Shown: positions 30,149-39,899 of the stretch, piece after piece | Position numbering within the stretch: the first letter of the stretch is position 1 | Layout of the letters: each line of letters starts with the position of its first letter | Assembly (NCBI RefSeq): GCF_001419745.1 | Contig: NZ_LIRJ01000123.1 | Coordinates: 1-54,175 of the forward strand | Reading direction: 5' to 3' | Source: Streptomyces silaceus | GTDB taxonomy: Bacteria; Actinomycetota; Actinomycetes; Streptomycetales; Streptomycetaceae | DNA length: 54,175 bases | Position numbers and translations under genes: made by a program | Notes under the pieces: model-generated | The model's database searches: none | Seen by the model: the letters and a program-made list of their open reading frames with translations, nothing else | What the model was told of the DNA's origin: nothing

Positions 30149-31957
30149 ATGACTGAGTATGGCCGGGGCCCAGGCTCCGAACCGTGGCATCCGGAGGACC
30201 CGTTGTACGGGGACAGCGGATGGGGAGGACAGTCGCCCGCGGGCGGTCCGTCCACCTACGGCGGCCAGGGGCAGTACCACCCTCAGCAGCCGCACCAGCA
30301 TCAGCACCAGCCGTCCCACCAGGCACAGTACGGCGGCGACTGGAGCACCGGGCAGCAGCAGGGCTACGGCCGGGAGCAGTACGACACGGGTCAGCACCCG
30401 TACGACACCGGCCAACATCAGTACCACGGTGATCCCGCCCAGGCCTACAACGGCGGCCCCGGCCAGGGGTACGGCAACGGCCCCGGCCAGGGCTACGACG
30501 GCGGCCCGGGGCAGGGTCACAACGGCGGCCCCGACTCCTACAACGGCGGCTGGGACACCGGTGGCCAGGGCCAGGTCCCTTACGGCGGCGACCCGATGGA
30601 CCCCTACGGGGGCCAGCAGAACGGCTATGGCGCGGAGGGCAACGACTACTACGCGACGCCGGACGCGTATGCGCCGCCCGAGCCGCCGGGCCGCCGCCGT
30701 TCGCCCGAGCCGGAGCCCGACCCGGCCGCGTCGTCCGACTGGGACCCGGGCCCCGACCAGGGCGAACACGCCTTCTTCGCGGGCGGCGGGGACGACGACG
30801 AGTACGACGATGCCGATGAGCCCGGCCGTCGGGGTGGCCGCGGTGACCGGCGCGGCGGACGAGGCGGAAAGAAACCCAAGAAACGCCGCAGCGGCTGCGC
30901 CTGTCTGGTCGTCACGCTGGTCTTCGCCGGCGGCCTCGGCGGCGTCGGCTATTTCGGCTACCAGTTCTACCAGGACCGTTTCGGCACCGCCCCGGACTAC
31001 GCGGGCGAGGGCACGGGCCAGGCCACGGTCGAGATCCCCAAGGACTCCAGCGGCTACGCGATCGGCCAGAAACTCAAGGAAGCCGGGGTCGTCAAGAGCG
31101 TCGACGCCTTCGTCTCGGCACAGGGCCAGAACCCGCAGGGCAAGACCATTCAGGCGGGCGTCTATGTGCTGAAGAAGGAGATGTCCGCCAAGAGCGCCGT
31201 CGCATTGATGCTCAACCCCAAGAGCCGCAGCAACCTCATCATTCCCGAGGGCAGGCGGAACGCGTGGGTCTACGAGCAGATCGACACGCGTCTGGATTTG
31301 GACAAGGGCACCACGGCGAAGGTCGCCAAGAAGGAATGGAAGAGTCTCGGACTTCCCTCCTGGGCGAATACGAACAAGGACATCAAGGACCCGCTGGAAG
31401 GATTCCTCTACCCGTCCAGCTATCCGGTGGCGAAGGGGCAGAAGCCGGAGGATGTCCTCAAGAAGATGATCGCCCAGGCCAACGAGAAGTACGACGAGTT
31501 CGGCCTCAAGTCGAAGGCCGACGAGCTGAATCTGAAGGACCCGTTGCAGGTCCTCACGGTGGCCAGCCTCGTACAGGCCGAAGGCATGACGCACGACGAC
31601 TTCAAGAAGATGGCGGCCGTCGTCTACAACCGCCTCAAGGCGACGAACACGGCGACCAACCAGAAACTCGAGTTCGACTCGGCGTACAACTACCTCAAGG
31701 GTCAGAGCAAGATCAAGATCCCGATCTCGGAGATCAGGAATGACCCCGACCCGTACAACACCTATTACCACAGGGGCCTCCCGCCGGGGCCGATCGGAAA
31801 CCCGGGCGACGAGGCACTGAAGGCCACGCTGGAGCCGGACGGTGGGGGCTGGATGTTCTTCGTCTCCGTCGACGGAAAGAAGACCCAGTTCACCAAGACG
31901 CTGGCTGAGCACGACAAGCTGGTCGACGAATTCAACGAGCGGCAGAAGAATGGCTAA
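30149..31957 (+). CDS. mltG: Endolytic transglycosylase MltG with long disordered cytoplasmic N terminus
   Basis: MltG is a membrane-bound lytic transglycosylase that cuts nascent peptidoglycan glycan chains. The 602-aa protein begins with about 240 residues of Gly/Gln/Tyr/His/Pro-rich low-complexity sequence with repeated GPGQGY units, then a basic stretch, a single TM (CACLVVTLVFAGGLGGVGYFGY), a LysM-like part and the YceG catalytic domain with LTVASLVQAEGMTHDD (catalytic Glu) and NPYNTY-like DPDPYNTYYHRGLPPGPIGNPG. Start ATG at 30149 follows AGGGG; a longer frame from 30050 is not conserved. Codon bias is visibly weaker over 31150-31950. Confidence 0.93.
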   Translation: MTEYGRGPGSEPWHPEDPLYGDSGWGGQSPAGGPSTYGGQGQYHPQQPHQHQHQPSHQAQYGGDWSTGQQQGYGREQYDTGQHPYDTGQHQYHGDPAQAYNGGPGQGYGNGPGQGYDGGPGQGHNGGPDSYNGGWDTGGQGQVPYGGDPMDPYGGQQNGYGAEGNDYYATPDAYAPPEPPGRRRSPEPEPDPAASSDWDPGPDQGEHAFFAGGGDDDEYDDADEPGRRGGRGDRRGGRGGKKPKKRRSGCACLVVTLVFAGGLGGVGYFGYQFYQDRFGTAPDYAGEGTGQATVEIPKDSSGYAIGQKLKEAGVVKSVDAFVSAQGQNPQGKTIQAGVYVLKKEMSAKSAVALMLNPKSRSNLIIPEGRRNAWVYEQIDTRLDLDKGTTAKVAKKEWKSLGLPSWANTNKDIKDPLEGFLYPSSYPVAKGQKPEDVLKKMIAQANEKYDEFGLKSKADELNLKDPLQVLTVASLVQAEGMTHDDFKKMAAVVYNRLKATNTATNQKLEFDSAYNYLKGQSKIKIPISEIRNDPDPYNTYYHRGLPPGPIGNPGDEALKATLEPDGGGWMFFVSVDGKKTQFTKTLAEHDKLVDEFNERQKNG

Positions 31958-32789
31958 TGAGCAAGGCAATGGCCGTCGAGCCGCCGTCCTCGGCTCTCCC
32001 ATCGCCCACTCCCTCTCCCCGGTGCTGCACCGCGCCGCCTACGCGGAATGGGGGCTGAGCGACTGGACGTACGACCGTTTCGAGATCGACGAGGCGGCGC
32101 TGGCCGGATTCGTCGAGGGGCTCGGTCCGGAGTGGGCGGGGCTCTCGCTGACCATGCCGTTGAAGCGGGCGGTCATTCCGCTGCTCGACGAGGTCAGCGA
32201 GACGGCCGCGTCCGTCGAGGCCGTGAACACCGTGGTGTTCGGCGAGGACGGCCGGCGCCGGGGCGACAACACCGACATCCCCGGCATGATCGCCGCGCTG
32301 CGCGAGCGCGGCATCGAACAGGTCGAGTCCGCGGCCATCCTCGGCGCGGGCGCCACCGCGTCCTCCGCGCTGGCCGCGCTCGCGCGGATCTGCACCGGTG
32401 AGGTCGTCGCGTACGTCCGCAGCGACGCCCGCGCCGCCGAGATGCGCCAGTGGGGCGAGCGCCTCGACGTCGAGGTCAGGACCGAGGCCTGGGACGACGC
32501 CCGCGAGGCGCTGAGCGCCCCGCTCGTGATCGCCACCACGCCGGCGGGCACCACCGACGCCCTGTCATCCGCCGTGCCCGAGCGCCCCGCCACCCTCTTC
32601 GACGTGCTGTACGACCCGTGGCCCACCGCCCTCGCGGCCCGCTGGTCGGCGTACGGCGGGGCGGTCGTCAGCGGTCTCGACCTGCTCGTGCACCAGGCCG
32701 TCCTCCAGGTCGAGCAGATGACCGGCCGCGCTCCCGCACCGCTCGACGCCATGCGCAAGGCGGGGGAGCACGCGCTCGCCGCACGCTAG
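31950..32789 (+). CDS. aroE: Shikimate dehydrogenase
   Basis: AroE reduces 3-dehydroshikimate to shikimate with NADPH in the aromatic amino acid pathway. The 279-aa protein has the substrate motif VLGSPIAHSLSPVLHRAAY, catalytic Lys region LTMPLKRAVIPL, NTDIPGM, the nucleotide-binding AILGAGATASSAL and a C-terminal GLDLLVHQAVLQVE. The ATG at 31950 overlaps mltG by 8 nt. It precedes aroC-aroK-aroB, separated by a 166-nt gap with its own aroC start signal. Confidence 0.94.
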   Translation: MANEQGNGRRAAVLGSPIAHSLSPVLHRAAYAEWGLSDWTYDRFEIDEAALAGFVEGLGPEWAGLSLTMPLKRAVIPLLDEVSETAASVEAVNTVVFGEDGRRRGDNTDIPGMIAALRERGIEQVESAAILGAGATASSALAALARICTGEVVAYVRSDARAAEMRQWGERLDVEVRTEAWDDAREALSAPLVIATTPAGTTDALSSAVPERPATLFDVLYDPWPTALAARWSAYGGAVVSGLDLLVHQAVLQVEQMTGRAPAPLDAMRKAGEHALAAR

Positions 32790-32795
32790 CGCCCC

Positions 32796-32826
32796 GGCCG
32801 CGCCGTACCGACAGGTGCGCGCGGCC
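32796..32826 (+). terminator. Possible terminator after aroE
   Basis: GGCCGCGC and GCGCGGCC form an 8-bp stem around a 15-nt loop beginning 6 nt after the aroE stop. No U tract; moderate support only. Confidence 0.4.
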
Positions 32827-32955
32827 GTCCGGCAGGTGGACCGCAGGCCGGAGCGGCCCCCGGGTCGTGGGAGGATCGGGGGTGGCGGGCCAGGGCCGCG
32901 CACCCGGCCGCGCCGTCGAAGACAGCAGTTCGAGGCGCGAGCATGAGGAGCACCG

Positions 32956-34140
32956 TTGAGCAGGTTGCGTTGGCTGACCGCGGGGGAGTCGCACGGACCC
33001 GCACTTGTGGCGACGTTGGAAGGGCTGCCCGCCGGCGTCCCGATCACGACGGACATGGTGGCCGACCACCTGGCCCGCCGACGGCTCGGCTACGGGCGCG
33101 GCGCGCGGATGAAGTTCGAGCGTGACGAGGTCACGTTCCTGGGCGGCGTCCGGCACGGTCTGACCATGGGCTCACCGGTGGCGATCATGGTCGGCAACAC
33201 CGAGTGGCCCAAGTGGGAACAGGTCATGGCGGCCGACCCGGTGGACCCGGCCGAGCTCGCCGAGCTCGCCCGCAACGCGCCGCTGACCCGGCCCCGTCCC
33301 GGCCACGCCGACCTCGCCGGCATGCAGAAGTACGGCTTCGACGAGGCCCGTCCCGTCCTGGAGCGCGCCTCCGCCCGCGAGACCGCCGCCCGCGTCGCGC
33401 TCGGCGCGGTCGCCCGCTCCTACCTCAAGGAGACGGCCGGGATCGAGATCGTCAGCCACGTCACCGAGCTGGCCGCGGCCAAGGCCCCCTACGGCGTCTA
33501 CCCGACCCCCGCCGACGTGGAGAAGCTCGACGCCGACCCCGTGCGCTGCCTGGACGCCGACGCGTCGAAGGCGATGGTCGCGGAGATCGACCAGGCCCAC
33601 AAGGACGGTGACACCCTCGGCGGCGTCGTCGAGGTCCTCGCCTACGGCGTCCCGGTCGGCCTCGGCTCGCACGTGCACTGGGACCGCCGTCTCGACGCGC
33701 GTCTGGCCGCCGCCCTCATGGGCATCCAGGCCATCAAGGGCGTCGAGGTCGGCGACGGCTTCGAGCTGGCGCGCGTGCCGGGTTCCCAGGCGCACGACGA
33801 GATCGTCACGACCGACGACGGCATCAAGCGCACCTCCGGCCGCTCCGGCGGCACCGAGGGCGGCCTGACCACGGGCGAGCTGCTGCGCGTGCGCGCCGCG
33901 ATGAAGCCCATCGCGACCGTGCCGCGCGCGCTCGCCACGATCGACGTCGCCACCGGCGAGGCCGCCAAGGCGCACCACCAGCGCTCCGACGTGTGCGCGG
34001 TCCCGGCCGCCGGCATCGTCGCGGAGGCCATGGTCGCGCTCGTCCTGGCCGACGCCGTCGCCGAGAAGTTCGGCGGCGACAGCGTGCCCGAGACCCGGCG
34101 CAACGTGCGGTCGTACCTCGACAACCTGCAGATCCGGTGA
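32956..34140 (+). CDS. aroC: Chorismate synthase
   Basis: AroC converts 5-enolpyruvylshikimate 3-phosphate to chorismate using reduced FMN. The 394-aa protein starts at TTG (GAGGAG just upstream) as (M)[16 protein letters not shown]. Other signatures are [61 protein letters not shown] and [17 protein letters not shown]. Its stop overlaps the aroK GTG (GTGA). Confidence 0.96.
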   Translation: MSRLRWLTAGESHGPALVATLEGLPAGVPITTDMVADHLARRRLGYGRGARMKFERDEVTFLGGVRHGLTMGSPVAIMVGNTEWPKWEQVMAADPVDPAELAELARNAPLTRPRPGHADLAGMQKYGFDEARPVLERASARETAARVALGAVARSYLKETAGIEIVSHVTELAAAKAPYGVYPTPADVEKLDADPVRCLDADASKAMVAEIDQAHKDGDTLGGVVEVLAYGVPVGLGSHVHWDRRLDARLAAALMGIQAIKGVEVGDGFELARVPGSQAHDEIVTTDDGIKRTSGRSGGTEGGLTTGELLRVRAAMKPIATVPRALATIDVATGEAAKAHHQRSDVCAVPAAGIVAEAMVALVLADAVAEKFGGDSVPETRRNVRSYLDNLQIR

Positions 34141-34652
34141 CCGGCCCGCAGATCGTTCTCGTCGGCCCGATGGGCGTGGGCAAGACGACGGTCGGCGAGC
34201 TGCTGGCCGCGCGGCTCGGTGCCGGCTTCCGGGACACCGACGCCGACATCGTCGCCGCGCAGGGCCGGGAGATCGCGGACATCTTCGTCGACGAGGGCGA
34301 GTCGTACTTCCGCGACCTGGAGCGCCGGGCCGTGCGCACCGCGCTCGCCGACCACGACGGTGTCCTCGCGCTGGGCGGGGGCGCGGTCATGGACGAGTCG
34401 ACGCGCGCGCTGCTGTCCGCGCACGCCGTCGTCTACCTCTCGATGGAGGTGGAGGAGGCCGTCAAGCGCACCGGACTCGCCCAGGCCCGCCCGCTGCTCG
34501 CGGTCAACCCGCGCAAGCAGTGGCGCGAGCTGATGGACGCCCGCCGCCCGCTGTACGCGGACGTCGCCCGCGCGGTCGTCGCCACCGACGGCCGTACCCC
34601 CGAAGAGGTCGCCCAGGCGGTCCTCGACGCACTGGAGTTGAAGGAAGCATGA
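34137..34652 (+). CDS. aroK: Shikimate kinase
   Basis: AroK phosphorylates shikimate with ATP. The 171-aa protein has the P-loop [18 protein letters not shown], the shikimate-binding DTDADI and FRDLE, the GGGAVMDE glycine motif and the LID RPLL. The GTG at 34137 overlaps the aroC stop, and its end overlaps the aroB ATG (ATGA), so aroC, aroK and aroB are translationally coupled. Confidence 0.95.
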   Translation: MTGPQIVLVGPMGVGKTTVGELLAARLGAGFRDTDADIVAAQGREIADIFVDEGESYFRDLERRAVRTALADHDGVLALGGGAVMDESTRALLSAHAVVYLSMEVEEAVKRTGLAQARPLLAVNPRKQWRELMDARRPLYADVARAVVATDGRTPEEVAQAVLDALELKEA

Positions 34653-35746
34653 CGACGGAGCAGACCCCCACCCGCATCCACGTCGGCGGCACCGCCGGCT
34701 CGGATCCGTACGAGGTCCTGGTCGGTCGGCAGCTCCTCGGGGAGCTGCCCGGACTCATCGGCGAGCAGGTCAAGCGGGTCGCCGTGATCCACCCCGAGGC
34801 GCTCGCCGAGACCGGTGAGGCGCTGCGCCAGGACCTCGCCGACCAGGGGTACGAGGCCGTCGCCATCCAGGTGCCCAACGCCGAGGAGGCCAAGACGGCG
34901 GAGGTCGCCGCGTACTGCTGGAAGGCCCTCGGGCAGTCCGGCTTCACGCGCAGCGACGTCATCGTCGGTGTCGGCGGCGGTGCCACCACCGACCTCGCAG
35001 GGTTCGTGGCGGCGACCTGGCTGCGCGGTGTGCGGTGGGTGGCCGTGCCGACCACCGTGCTGGGCATGGTGGACGCGGCGGTCGGCGGCAAGACCGGCAT
35101 CAACACCGCCGAGGGCAAGAACCTCGTGGGCTCCTTCCACCCGCCCACCGGTGTGCTGTGCGACCTGGCGGCGCTGGACTCGCTCCCCGTGAACGACTAC
35201 GTGTCCGGGCTCGCGGAGATCATCAAGGCCGGCTTCATCGCCGACCCGGTGATCCTGGAGCTCGTCGAGCAGGACCCGGAGGCGGCCCGTACGCCCGCCG
35301 GCCCGCACACCGCCGAGCTCATCGAGCGCTCCATCAGGGTCAAGGCCGAGGTCGTCTCGGGCGACCTCAAGGAGGCGGGCCTGCGCGAGATCCTCAACTA
35401 CGGCCACACCCTCGCGCACGCCATCGAGAAGAACGAGCGCTACAAGTGGCGGCACGGTGCGGCGGTCTCCGTCGGCATGCACTTCGCGGCCGAACTCGGC
35501 CGTCTCGCGGGACGGCTCGACGACGCCACGGCCGACCGCCACCGCACGGTCCTGGAGTCGGTCGGGCTGCCGCTGCACTACCGCTACGACCAGTGGCCCA
35601 AGCTCCTGGAGACCATGAAGGTCGACAAGAAGTCCCGCGGTGACCTGCTGCGCTTCATCGTCCTGGACGGCCTCGGCAAGCCGACCGTCCTGGAGGGTCC
35701 CGACCCGGCCGTGCTGCTCGCCGCGTACGGAGAAGTGGGCCAGTAA
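34649..35746 (+). CDS. aroB: 3-dehydroquinate synthase
   Basis: AroB cyclises DAHP to 3-dehydroquinate using NAD and a metal ion. The 365-aa protein shows [45 protein letters not shown], the [10 protein letters not shown] segment and metal-binding [13 protein letters not shown] with a later [16 protein letters not shown]. Start ATG at 34649 overlaps aroK. A 9-bp hairpin follows at 35794-35823. Confidence 0.96.
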   Translation: MTTEQTPTRIHVGGTAGSDPYEVLVGRQLLGELPGLIGEQVKRVAVIHPEALAETGEALRQDLADQGYEAVAIQVPNAEEAKTAEVAAYCWKALGQSGFTRSDVIVGVGGGATTDLAGFVAATWLRGVRWVAVPTTVLGMVDAAVGGKTGINTAEGKNLVGSFHPPTGVLCDLAALDSLPVNDYVSGLAEIIKAGFIADPVILELVEQDPEAARTPAGPHTAELIERSIRVKAEVVSGDLKEAGLREILNYGHTLAHAIEKNERYKWRHGAAVSVGMHFAAELGRLAGRLDDATADRHRTVLESVGLPLHYRYDQWPKLLETMKVDKKSRGDLLRFIVLDGLGKPTVLEGPDPAVLLAAYGEVGQ

Positions 35747-35793
35747 CCACGCGCGCGTGGCCGGGCGTTTTGGCCACGGGCACCTTGGGGCCT

Positions 35794-35823
35794 CCCCGGC
35801 CGTTCACACAACGGCGGCCGGGG
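35794..35823 (+). terminator. Terminator after aroB
   Basis: CCCCGGCCG and CGGCCGGGG form a perfect 9-bp stem around a 12-nt loop, 48 nt after the aroB stop. A second, nearly loopless palindrome (GCTCGGGCG-C-CGCCCGAGC) lies at 35847-35865. Confidence 0.6.
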
Positions 35824-35897
35824 ACGGTACCGTTCGGTAACGGGCGGCTCGGGCGCCGCCCGAGCAGCGTCAGTCGTACGAGACGGAGTGGCACCGG

Positions 35898-36821
35898 ATG
35901 CAGCACGCAGGGGGATCTCCGCTGCCGCCGCCCCACCAGCCGGGGCACGGACCGGCCACCGGCTGGCCGCAGGCCGCACACCATCCGGGCGCGCCGCGTC
36001 CGGGCGCCGCGCCGCAGGGTGCGCCGCCGCCTCCCGCGCCGGGCTTCGTGGGCTCCGCGCCCCAGGCCCCGGGCCAGGCACCTCAGGCACCTCCTGCTCC
36101 GGGCCAGGCGCCCCCCGCTCCGGGGCAGGCGCCTGCCACTCTTCAGCTCGGCCGCGGTCCCGTGCCGCCGAACCCGGACACCACGGGGCACGTCCAGCTG
36201 CCGCCGGGCGGTCCCGTCGCGATGCCGAGCCCGCCGCAGGGCACGGCCCAGGCCGACACCGGCGCCACGACGCTCGCCGTGCTCCTGATCGGCCCCGCGG
36301 GCGCGGGCAAGACCAGCGTCGCCAAGTACTGGGCCGAGCACCGCCGGGTGCCGACGGCCCACATCAGCCTCGACGACGTGCGCGAGTGGGTGCGCTCTGG
36401 CTTCGCCGACCCCCAGTCGGGGTGGAACGACCACTCGGAGGCGCAGTACCGCCTGGCCCGCCGTACCTGCGGCTTCGCCGCGCGCAACTTCCTGGCCAAC
36501 GGCATCTCCTGCATCCTCGACGACGCGGTGTTCCCGGACCGCCCGGTCGTCGGCCTCGGCGGCTGGAAGCGGCACGTGGGCCCCGGCCTGCTGCCGGTCG
36601 TCCTCCTCCCGGGCCTGGAGATCGTCCTGGAGCGCAACGCCGAGCGCAGCGGCAACCGCCGCCTCACGGACGAGGAGGTCGCCCGCATCCACGGCCGCAT
36701 GGCCGGCTGGTACGGCTCGGGCCTCCCCATCATCGACAACTCCCAACTCGACGTCCCCGCCACGGCCCAGGTCCTGGACGACGTCCTCGCCCGAGCCATC
36801 GCGAGCCCGCCCACGTGGTAG
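35898..36821 (+). CDS. P-loop kinase-like protein with proline-rich N terminus
   Basis: A 307-aa protein. Residues 1-120 are Pro/Ala/Gly/Gln-rich with APGQAPPAP repeats, probably disordered. Residues ~121-307 form a P-loop nucleotide-binding domain of the shikimate/gluconate kinase type: Walker A GPAGAGKT (132-139), an ISLDDVREW substrate-side segment, CILDDAVFPD as Walker B-like, and a LID-like ERNAERSGNRRL. The substrate is unknown. Lying between aroB and the M24 gene is conserved in Streptomyces as I recall, but it need not act in aromatic synthesis. Confidence 0.8.
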   Translation: MQHAGGSPLPPPHQPGHGPATGWPQAAHHPGAPRPGAAPQGAPPPPAPGFVGSAPQAPGQAPQAPPAPGQAPPAPGQAPATLQLGRGPVPPNPDTTGHVQLPPGGPVAMPSPPQGTAQADTGATTLAVLLIGPAGAGKTSVAKYWAEHRRVPTAHISLDDVREWVRSGFADPQSGWNDHSEAQYRLARRTCGFAARNFLANGISCILDDAVFPDRPVVGLGGWKRHVGPGLLPVVLLPGLEIVLERNAERSGNRRLTDEEVARIHGRMAGWYGSGLPIIDNSQLDVPATAQVLDDVLARAIASPPTW

Positions 36822-36916
36822 CGGCGCCGACCGCCTGACCTCGCACTGACGTCCCCCGACGCCCGGTCGGACGCGCTGATCGGGCCGGGTGGGGGTGGGG
36901 CTCTTAGGCTCGTGCC

Positions 36917-38023
36917 ATGTCAGAGGTGTACGCGGTGCGCAGGGAGCGGGTGAGGGAGCGGTGTGCCGGGGCCGGGGGTGCCGCGGCGCTGGTCTCCCGG
37001 CCCGCCAACGTCCGCTATCTCGCGGGTGCGGCGCCCCACGGCGCCGTACTCCTGATCGGCGGTGACGAGGACGTACTGCTGTGCGGGCGTCCGCCCGGTG
37101 AGCAGCCGGGGGACGGGCGGCCCGACGAGGCGTTGCGGACGCAGCTGCTGTCCGCGCCCGGCGCCGACCCGGCCGTGGCGGGCGCGGGCCTCGCGGCCGC
37201 CCAGGGCGTCGACGCGCTGGCCGTCGAGGAGCACCACCTGACCGTGGCCCGGCACCGGGCGCTCGGTTCGGTCGCTCCCGGGCTGCGCCTGACGGACCTC
37301 GGCACGGCCGTCGAGCAGCTGCGATACGTCAAGGACGAGGAGGAGATCTCCTGTCTGCGGATCGGCGCCGAGATCGCCGACCAGGCGCTGGGGGAGCTGC
37401 TCGAATCGATCCTGGTGGGACGCACCGAGCGGCACCTGGCCCTCGAACTGGAGCGGCGTCTCGTCGACCACGGCGCCGACGGCCCCGCCTTCGCCACCTC
37501 GGTCGGCACCGGACCCAACTCCGGCAAGGGCGGGCACCGCCCCTCGGACCGCCGGGTGGAGGAGGGCGACTTCCTCTCCGTCTGCCTGGGCGCGAGCTAC
37601 CGCGGATACCGCTCCGAGATCGGGCGTACGTTCGTCATCGGCACGTCACCCGCCGACTGGCAGATCGAGCTGTACGACCTCGTCTTCGCCGCCCAGCGGG
37701 CTGGCCGCGAGGCCCTCGTACCCGGTGCGGCCTGCCGCGACGTGGATCACGCGGCACGCCACGTACTCGACTCCGCGGGCTATGCGGATGGACTCCCTCC
37801 GCTGACCGGACACGGCGTCGGCCTCGAAATCGACGAGGACCCGCAGTTGGCCCCCGCGGCCATGGGTAAACTGGACGCTTGCGTGCCGGTCACCGTCGAA
37901 CCGGGGGTTCACCTCCCGGGCAGGGGCGGCGTCCGGATCGATGACACGCTCGTCGTGCGCCCCGAGGCGGACGGCGGACCCGAGCTACTCACCATTACGA
38001 CCAAGGAGCTGCTCGCGCTGTAG
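36917..38023 (+). CDS. M24 (Xaa-Pro peptidase-like) protein with substituted metal ligands
   Basis: A 368-aa creatinase/aminopeptidase-P fold protein: N-terminal domain ~1-135, pita-bread domain ~140-368. The fold motifs are clear ([51 protein letters not shown]), but four conserved acid/His positions differ from the canonical set. The first Asp is Cys223, the second Asp is Glu234, the second His is Asp306 and the last Glu is Asp342; His299 and Glu328 remain. It is therefore doubtful that it is a dinuclear metallopeptidase. It lies 62 nt upstream of efp, where pepQ-like genes often sit. Confidence 0.85.
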   Translation: MSEVYAVRRERVRERCAGAGGAAALVSRPANVRYLAGAAPHGAVLLIGGDEDVLLCGRPPGEQPGDGRPDEALRTQLLSAPGADPAVAGAGLAAAQGVDALAVEEHHLTVARHRALGSVAPGLRLTDLGTAVEQLRYVKDEEEISCLRIGAEIADQALGELLESILVGRTERHLALELERRLVDHGADGPAFATSVGTGPNSGKGGHRPSDRRVEEGDFLSVCLGASYRGYRSEIGRTFVIGTSPADWQIELYDLVFAAQRAGREALVPGAACRDVDHAARHVLDSAGYADGLPPLTGHGVGLEIDEDPQLAPAAMGKLDACVPVTVEPGVHLPGRGGVRIDDTLVVRPEADGGPELLTITTKELLAL

Positions 38024-38085
38024 CGGCATCCGCCGCGGCGCCTGCCCCCTGCGTCGTCCACGTCAGTCCAGGAGATTCCGCAACC

Positions 38086-38652
38086 GTGGCTTCCACGAAC
38101 GACCTCAAGAACGGCCTGGTGCTCAAGCTCGAAGGCGGCCAGCTCTGGTCCGTCGTCGAGTTCCAGCACGTCAAGCCCGGCAAGGGCCCGGCCTTCGTGC
38201 GCACCAAGCTCAAGAACGTGCTCTCCGGCAAGGTCGTCGACAAGACGTTCAACGCCGGCGTCAAGGTCGAAACGGCCACGATCGACAAGCGCGACATGCA
38301 GTTCTCCTACATGGACGGCGAGTACTTCGTCTTCATGGACATGGAGACCTATGACCAGCTCCACGTCGACAAGAAGGCCGTCGGCGACGCCGCCAACTTC
38401 CTGATCGAGGGCTTCACCGCCTCCGTCGCGCAGCACGAGGGCGAGGTCCTCTACGTCGAGCTGCCCGCCGCCGTCGAGCTCGTCATCCAGGAGACCGAGC
38501 CGGGCGTCCAGGGCGACCGCTCCACCGGTGGCACCAAGCCCGCCACGCTGGAGACCGGCCACCAGATCCAGGTCCCGCTCTTCATCACCACGGGCGAGAA
38601 GATCAAGGTCGACACCCGTGACAGCGGCTACCTCGGCCGGGTGAACAGCTAA
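38086..38652 (+). CDS. efp: Translation elongation factor P
   Basis: EF-P relieves ribosome stalling at polyproline. The 188-aa protein has the KOW-like N-terminal domain with the loop [17 protein letters not shown] and two OB domains ending SGYLGRVNS. The tip lysine (Lys33) lies in a PGKGP context, the actinobacterial type thought to work without lysine modification; accordingly I see no epmA/ymfI-like modification gene here. Start is a GTG behind CAGGAGA. nusB begins two bases after its stop codon. Confidence 0.96.
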   Translation: MASTNDLKNGLVLKLEGGQLWSVVEFQHVKPGKGPAFVRTKLKNVLSGKVVDKTFNAGVKVETATIDKRDMQFSYMDGEYFVFMDMETYDQLHVDKKAVGDAANFLIEGFTASVAQHEGEVLYVELPAAVELVIQETEPGVQGDRSTGGTKPATLETGHQIQVPLFITTGEKIKVDTRDSGYLGRVNS

Positions 38653-38654
38653 CC

Positions 38655-39089
38655 GTGGCTGCTCGTAACACGGCCCGCAAGCGCGCCTTCCAGATCCTCT
38701 TCGAGGCCGACCAGCGCGGCACCGACGTCCTGACGGTCCTCGCGGACTGGGTGCGCCACTCGCGGTCCGACACCCGGCAGCCGCCGGTGAGCGAGTACAC
38801 GATGGAGCTCGTCGAGGGCTATGCCCAGCACGAGCGCCGCATCGACGAGCTCATCTCGCAGTACGCCGTCGGGTGGACCCTGGACCGCATGCCGGTGGTC
38901 GACCGGAACATCCTGCGGCTCGGTGCCTACGAGCTCGTCTGGGTGGATGCCACGCCGGACGCCGTGGTGCTCGACGAGGCGGTCCAGCTCGCCAAGGAGT
39001 TCTCCACGGACGAGTCCCCGTCGTTCGTCAACGGCCTGCTCGGGCGCTTCAAGGACCTGAAGCCGTCCCTGCGCCGGGACGACGCGTAA
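38655..39089 (+). CDS. nusB: Transcription antitermination factor NusB
   Basis: NusB acts with NusE (S10) in rRNA antitermination. The 144-aa all-helical protein shows RKRAFQILFEADQRG, WTLDRMPVVDRNILRLGAYEL, DAVVLDEAVQLAKEFSTDESPSFVNGLLGRF. Start GTG at 38655 directly follows the efp stop (2-nt gap). A strong terminator lies 15 nt after the stop. Confidence 0.96.
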   Translation: MAARNTARKRAFQILFEADQRGTDVLTVLADWVRHSRSDTRQPPVSEYTMELVEGYAQHERRIDELISQYAVGWTLDRMPVVDRNILRLGAYELVWVDATPDAVVLDEAVQLAKEFSTDESPSFVNGLLGRFKDLKPSLRRDDA

Positions 39090-39104
39090 GCCTTCCCGTA
39101 CGAC

Positions 39105-39146
39105 ACCCGGAGGGCCCGCAGCGCCTTTGCTGCGGGCCCTCCGGGT
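39105..39146 (+). terminator. Intrinsic terminator after efp-nusB
   Basis: An 18-bp perfect stem (starting ACCCGGAGGGCCCGCAGC) with a 6-nt loop is followed by TTTC. It is one of the few with a U-rich end in this window. Confidence 0.9.
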
Positions 39147-39276
39147 TTTCCCGGCGTGTGCCTCGGGATTGGCCCCGGCATTGGCCATGGATTCCCGGCG
39201 GTCCGGCGGCCCGAGGGGGACCGCGGAGTCTTTCGGGGAGAGGGCCGTGGAGGAAATGCGCGGGAAATAGCAGAAA

Positions 39277-39322
39277 GCCGCCGGGGCGGCCGCGGCCTTT
39301 CGGCTGCGGCCACCCCGGCGGC
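39277..39322 (-). terminator. Terminator of bldD
   Basis: A long GC-rich inverted repeat (GCCGCCGGGG...CCCCGGCGGC with a few mismatches) lies 29 nt past the bldD stop. On the minus strand it is followed by TTTCT, so it should end the bldD transcript. Confidence 0.75.
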
Positions 39323-39350
39323 ACGTTTCTGCTGAAGTCTTGCGCGGGGC

Positions 39351-39851
39351 TCAGACCTCTTCGTGGGCGACGGCGCGGCGCGCGTCCGCGTCCAGGACGC
39401 CCCAGCTGATCAGCTGCTCGGTGAGCACCGAGGGGGACTGGTCGTAAATGACGGCGAGGGTGCGCAGGTCGTCCTGGCGGATCGAGAGCACCTTGCCGTT
39501 GTAGTCACCGCGCTGCGACTGGATCGTGGCGGCGTAACGCTGCAAGGGGCCCGCCTTCTCGGCCGGCACGTGGGCCAGCCGCTCCAGGTCGAGGACGAGC
39601 TTCGGCGGCGGCTCGGCGGCGCCACCGGGGGCCGTGCCCGGAAGGAGCTCCTGCACCGGGACGCCGTAGAAGTCCGCCAGCTCGGCGAGGCGCTGCACGG
39701 TCACGGCACGGTCGCCGCGCTCGTACGACCCCACGACGACCGCCTTCCAGCGTCCCTGGGACTTCTCCTCGACGCCGTGGAGGGAAAGGCCCTGCTGGGT
39801 ACGGATCGCGCGGAGCTTGGCCCCGAGCTGCTTGGCGTATTCGCTGGACAT
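39351..39851 (-). CDS. bldD: Developmental master regulator BldD
   Basis: BldD is the c-di-GMP-dependent repressor that holds Streptomyces in vegetative growth by silencing sporulation genes. The 166-aa protein begins MSSEYAKQLGAKLRAIRTQ; residues ~1-75 are an XRE-type helix-turn-helix (LSLHGVEEKSQGRWKAVVVGSYERGDRAVTVQRLAELADFYGVP). The C-terminal domain carries the c-di-GMP binding stretch RGDYNGKVLSIRQDD (RGD, then RQDD). I chose the ATG at 39851 behind GGGGAGC; a frame extending 8 residues upstream lacks a ribosome-binding site. Its promoter overlaps a BldD-type box, consistent with autorepression. It is divergent from pyrR. Confidence 0.97.
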   Translation of the reverse strand: MSSEYAKQLGAKLRAIRTQQGLSLHGVEEKSQGRWKAVVVGSYERGDRAVTVQRLAELADFYGVPVQELLPGTAPGGAAEPPPKLVLDLERLAHVPAEKAGPLQRYAATIQSQRGDYNGKVLSIRQDDLRTLAVIYDQSPSVLTEQLISWGVLDADARRAVAHEEV

Positions 39852-39899
39852 ATAGCTCCCCGGACGCTGCGACAATCATGCGGCTCCGCCGCGTGGCTG

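Noticed and set aside
30149..30700. GPGQGY-type repeats as a mobile or CRISPR-like DNA repeat
   Set aside because: Units are irregular and in frame with mltG; they are protein low complexity.
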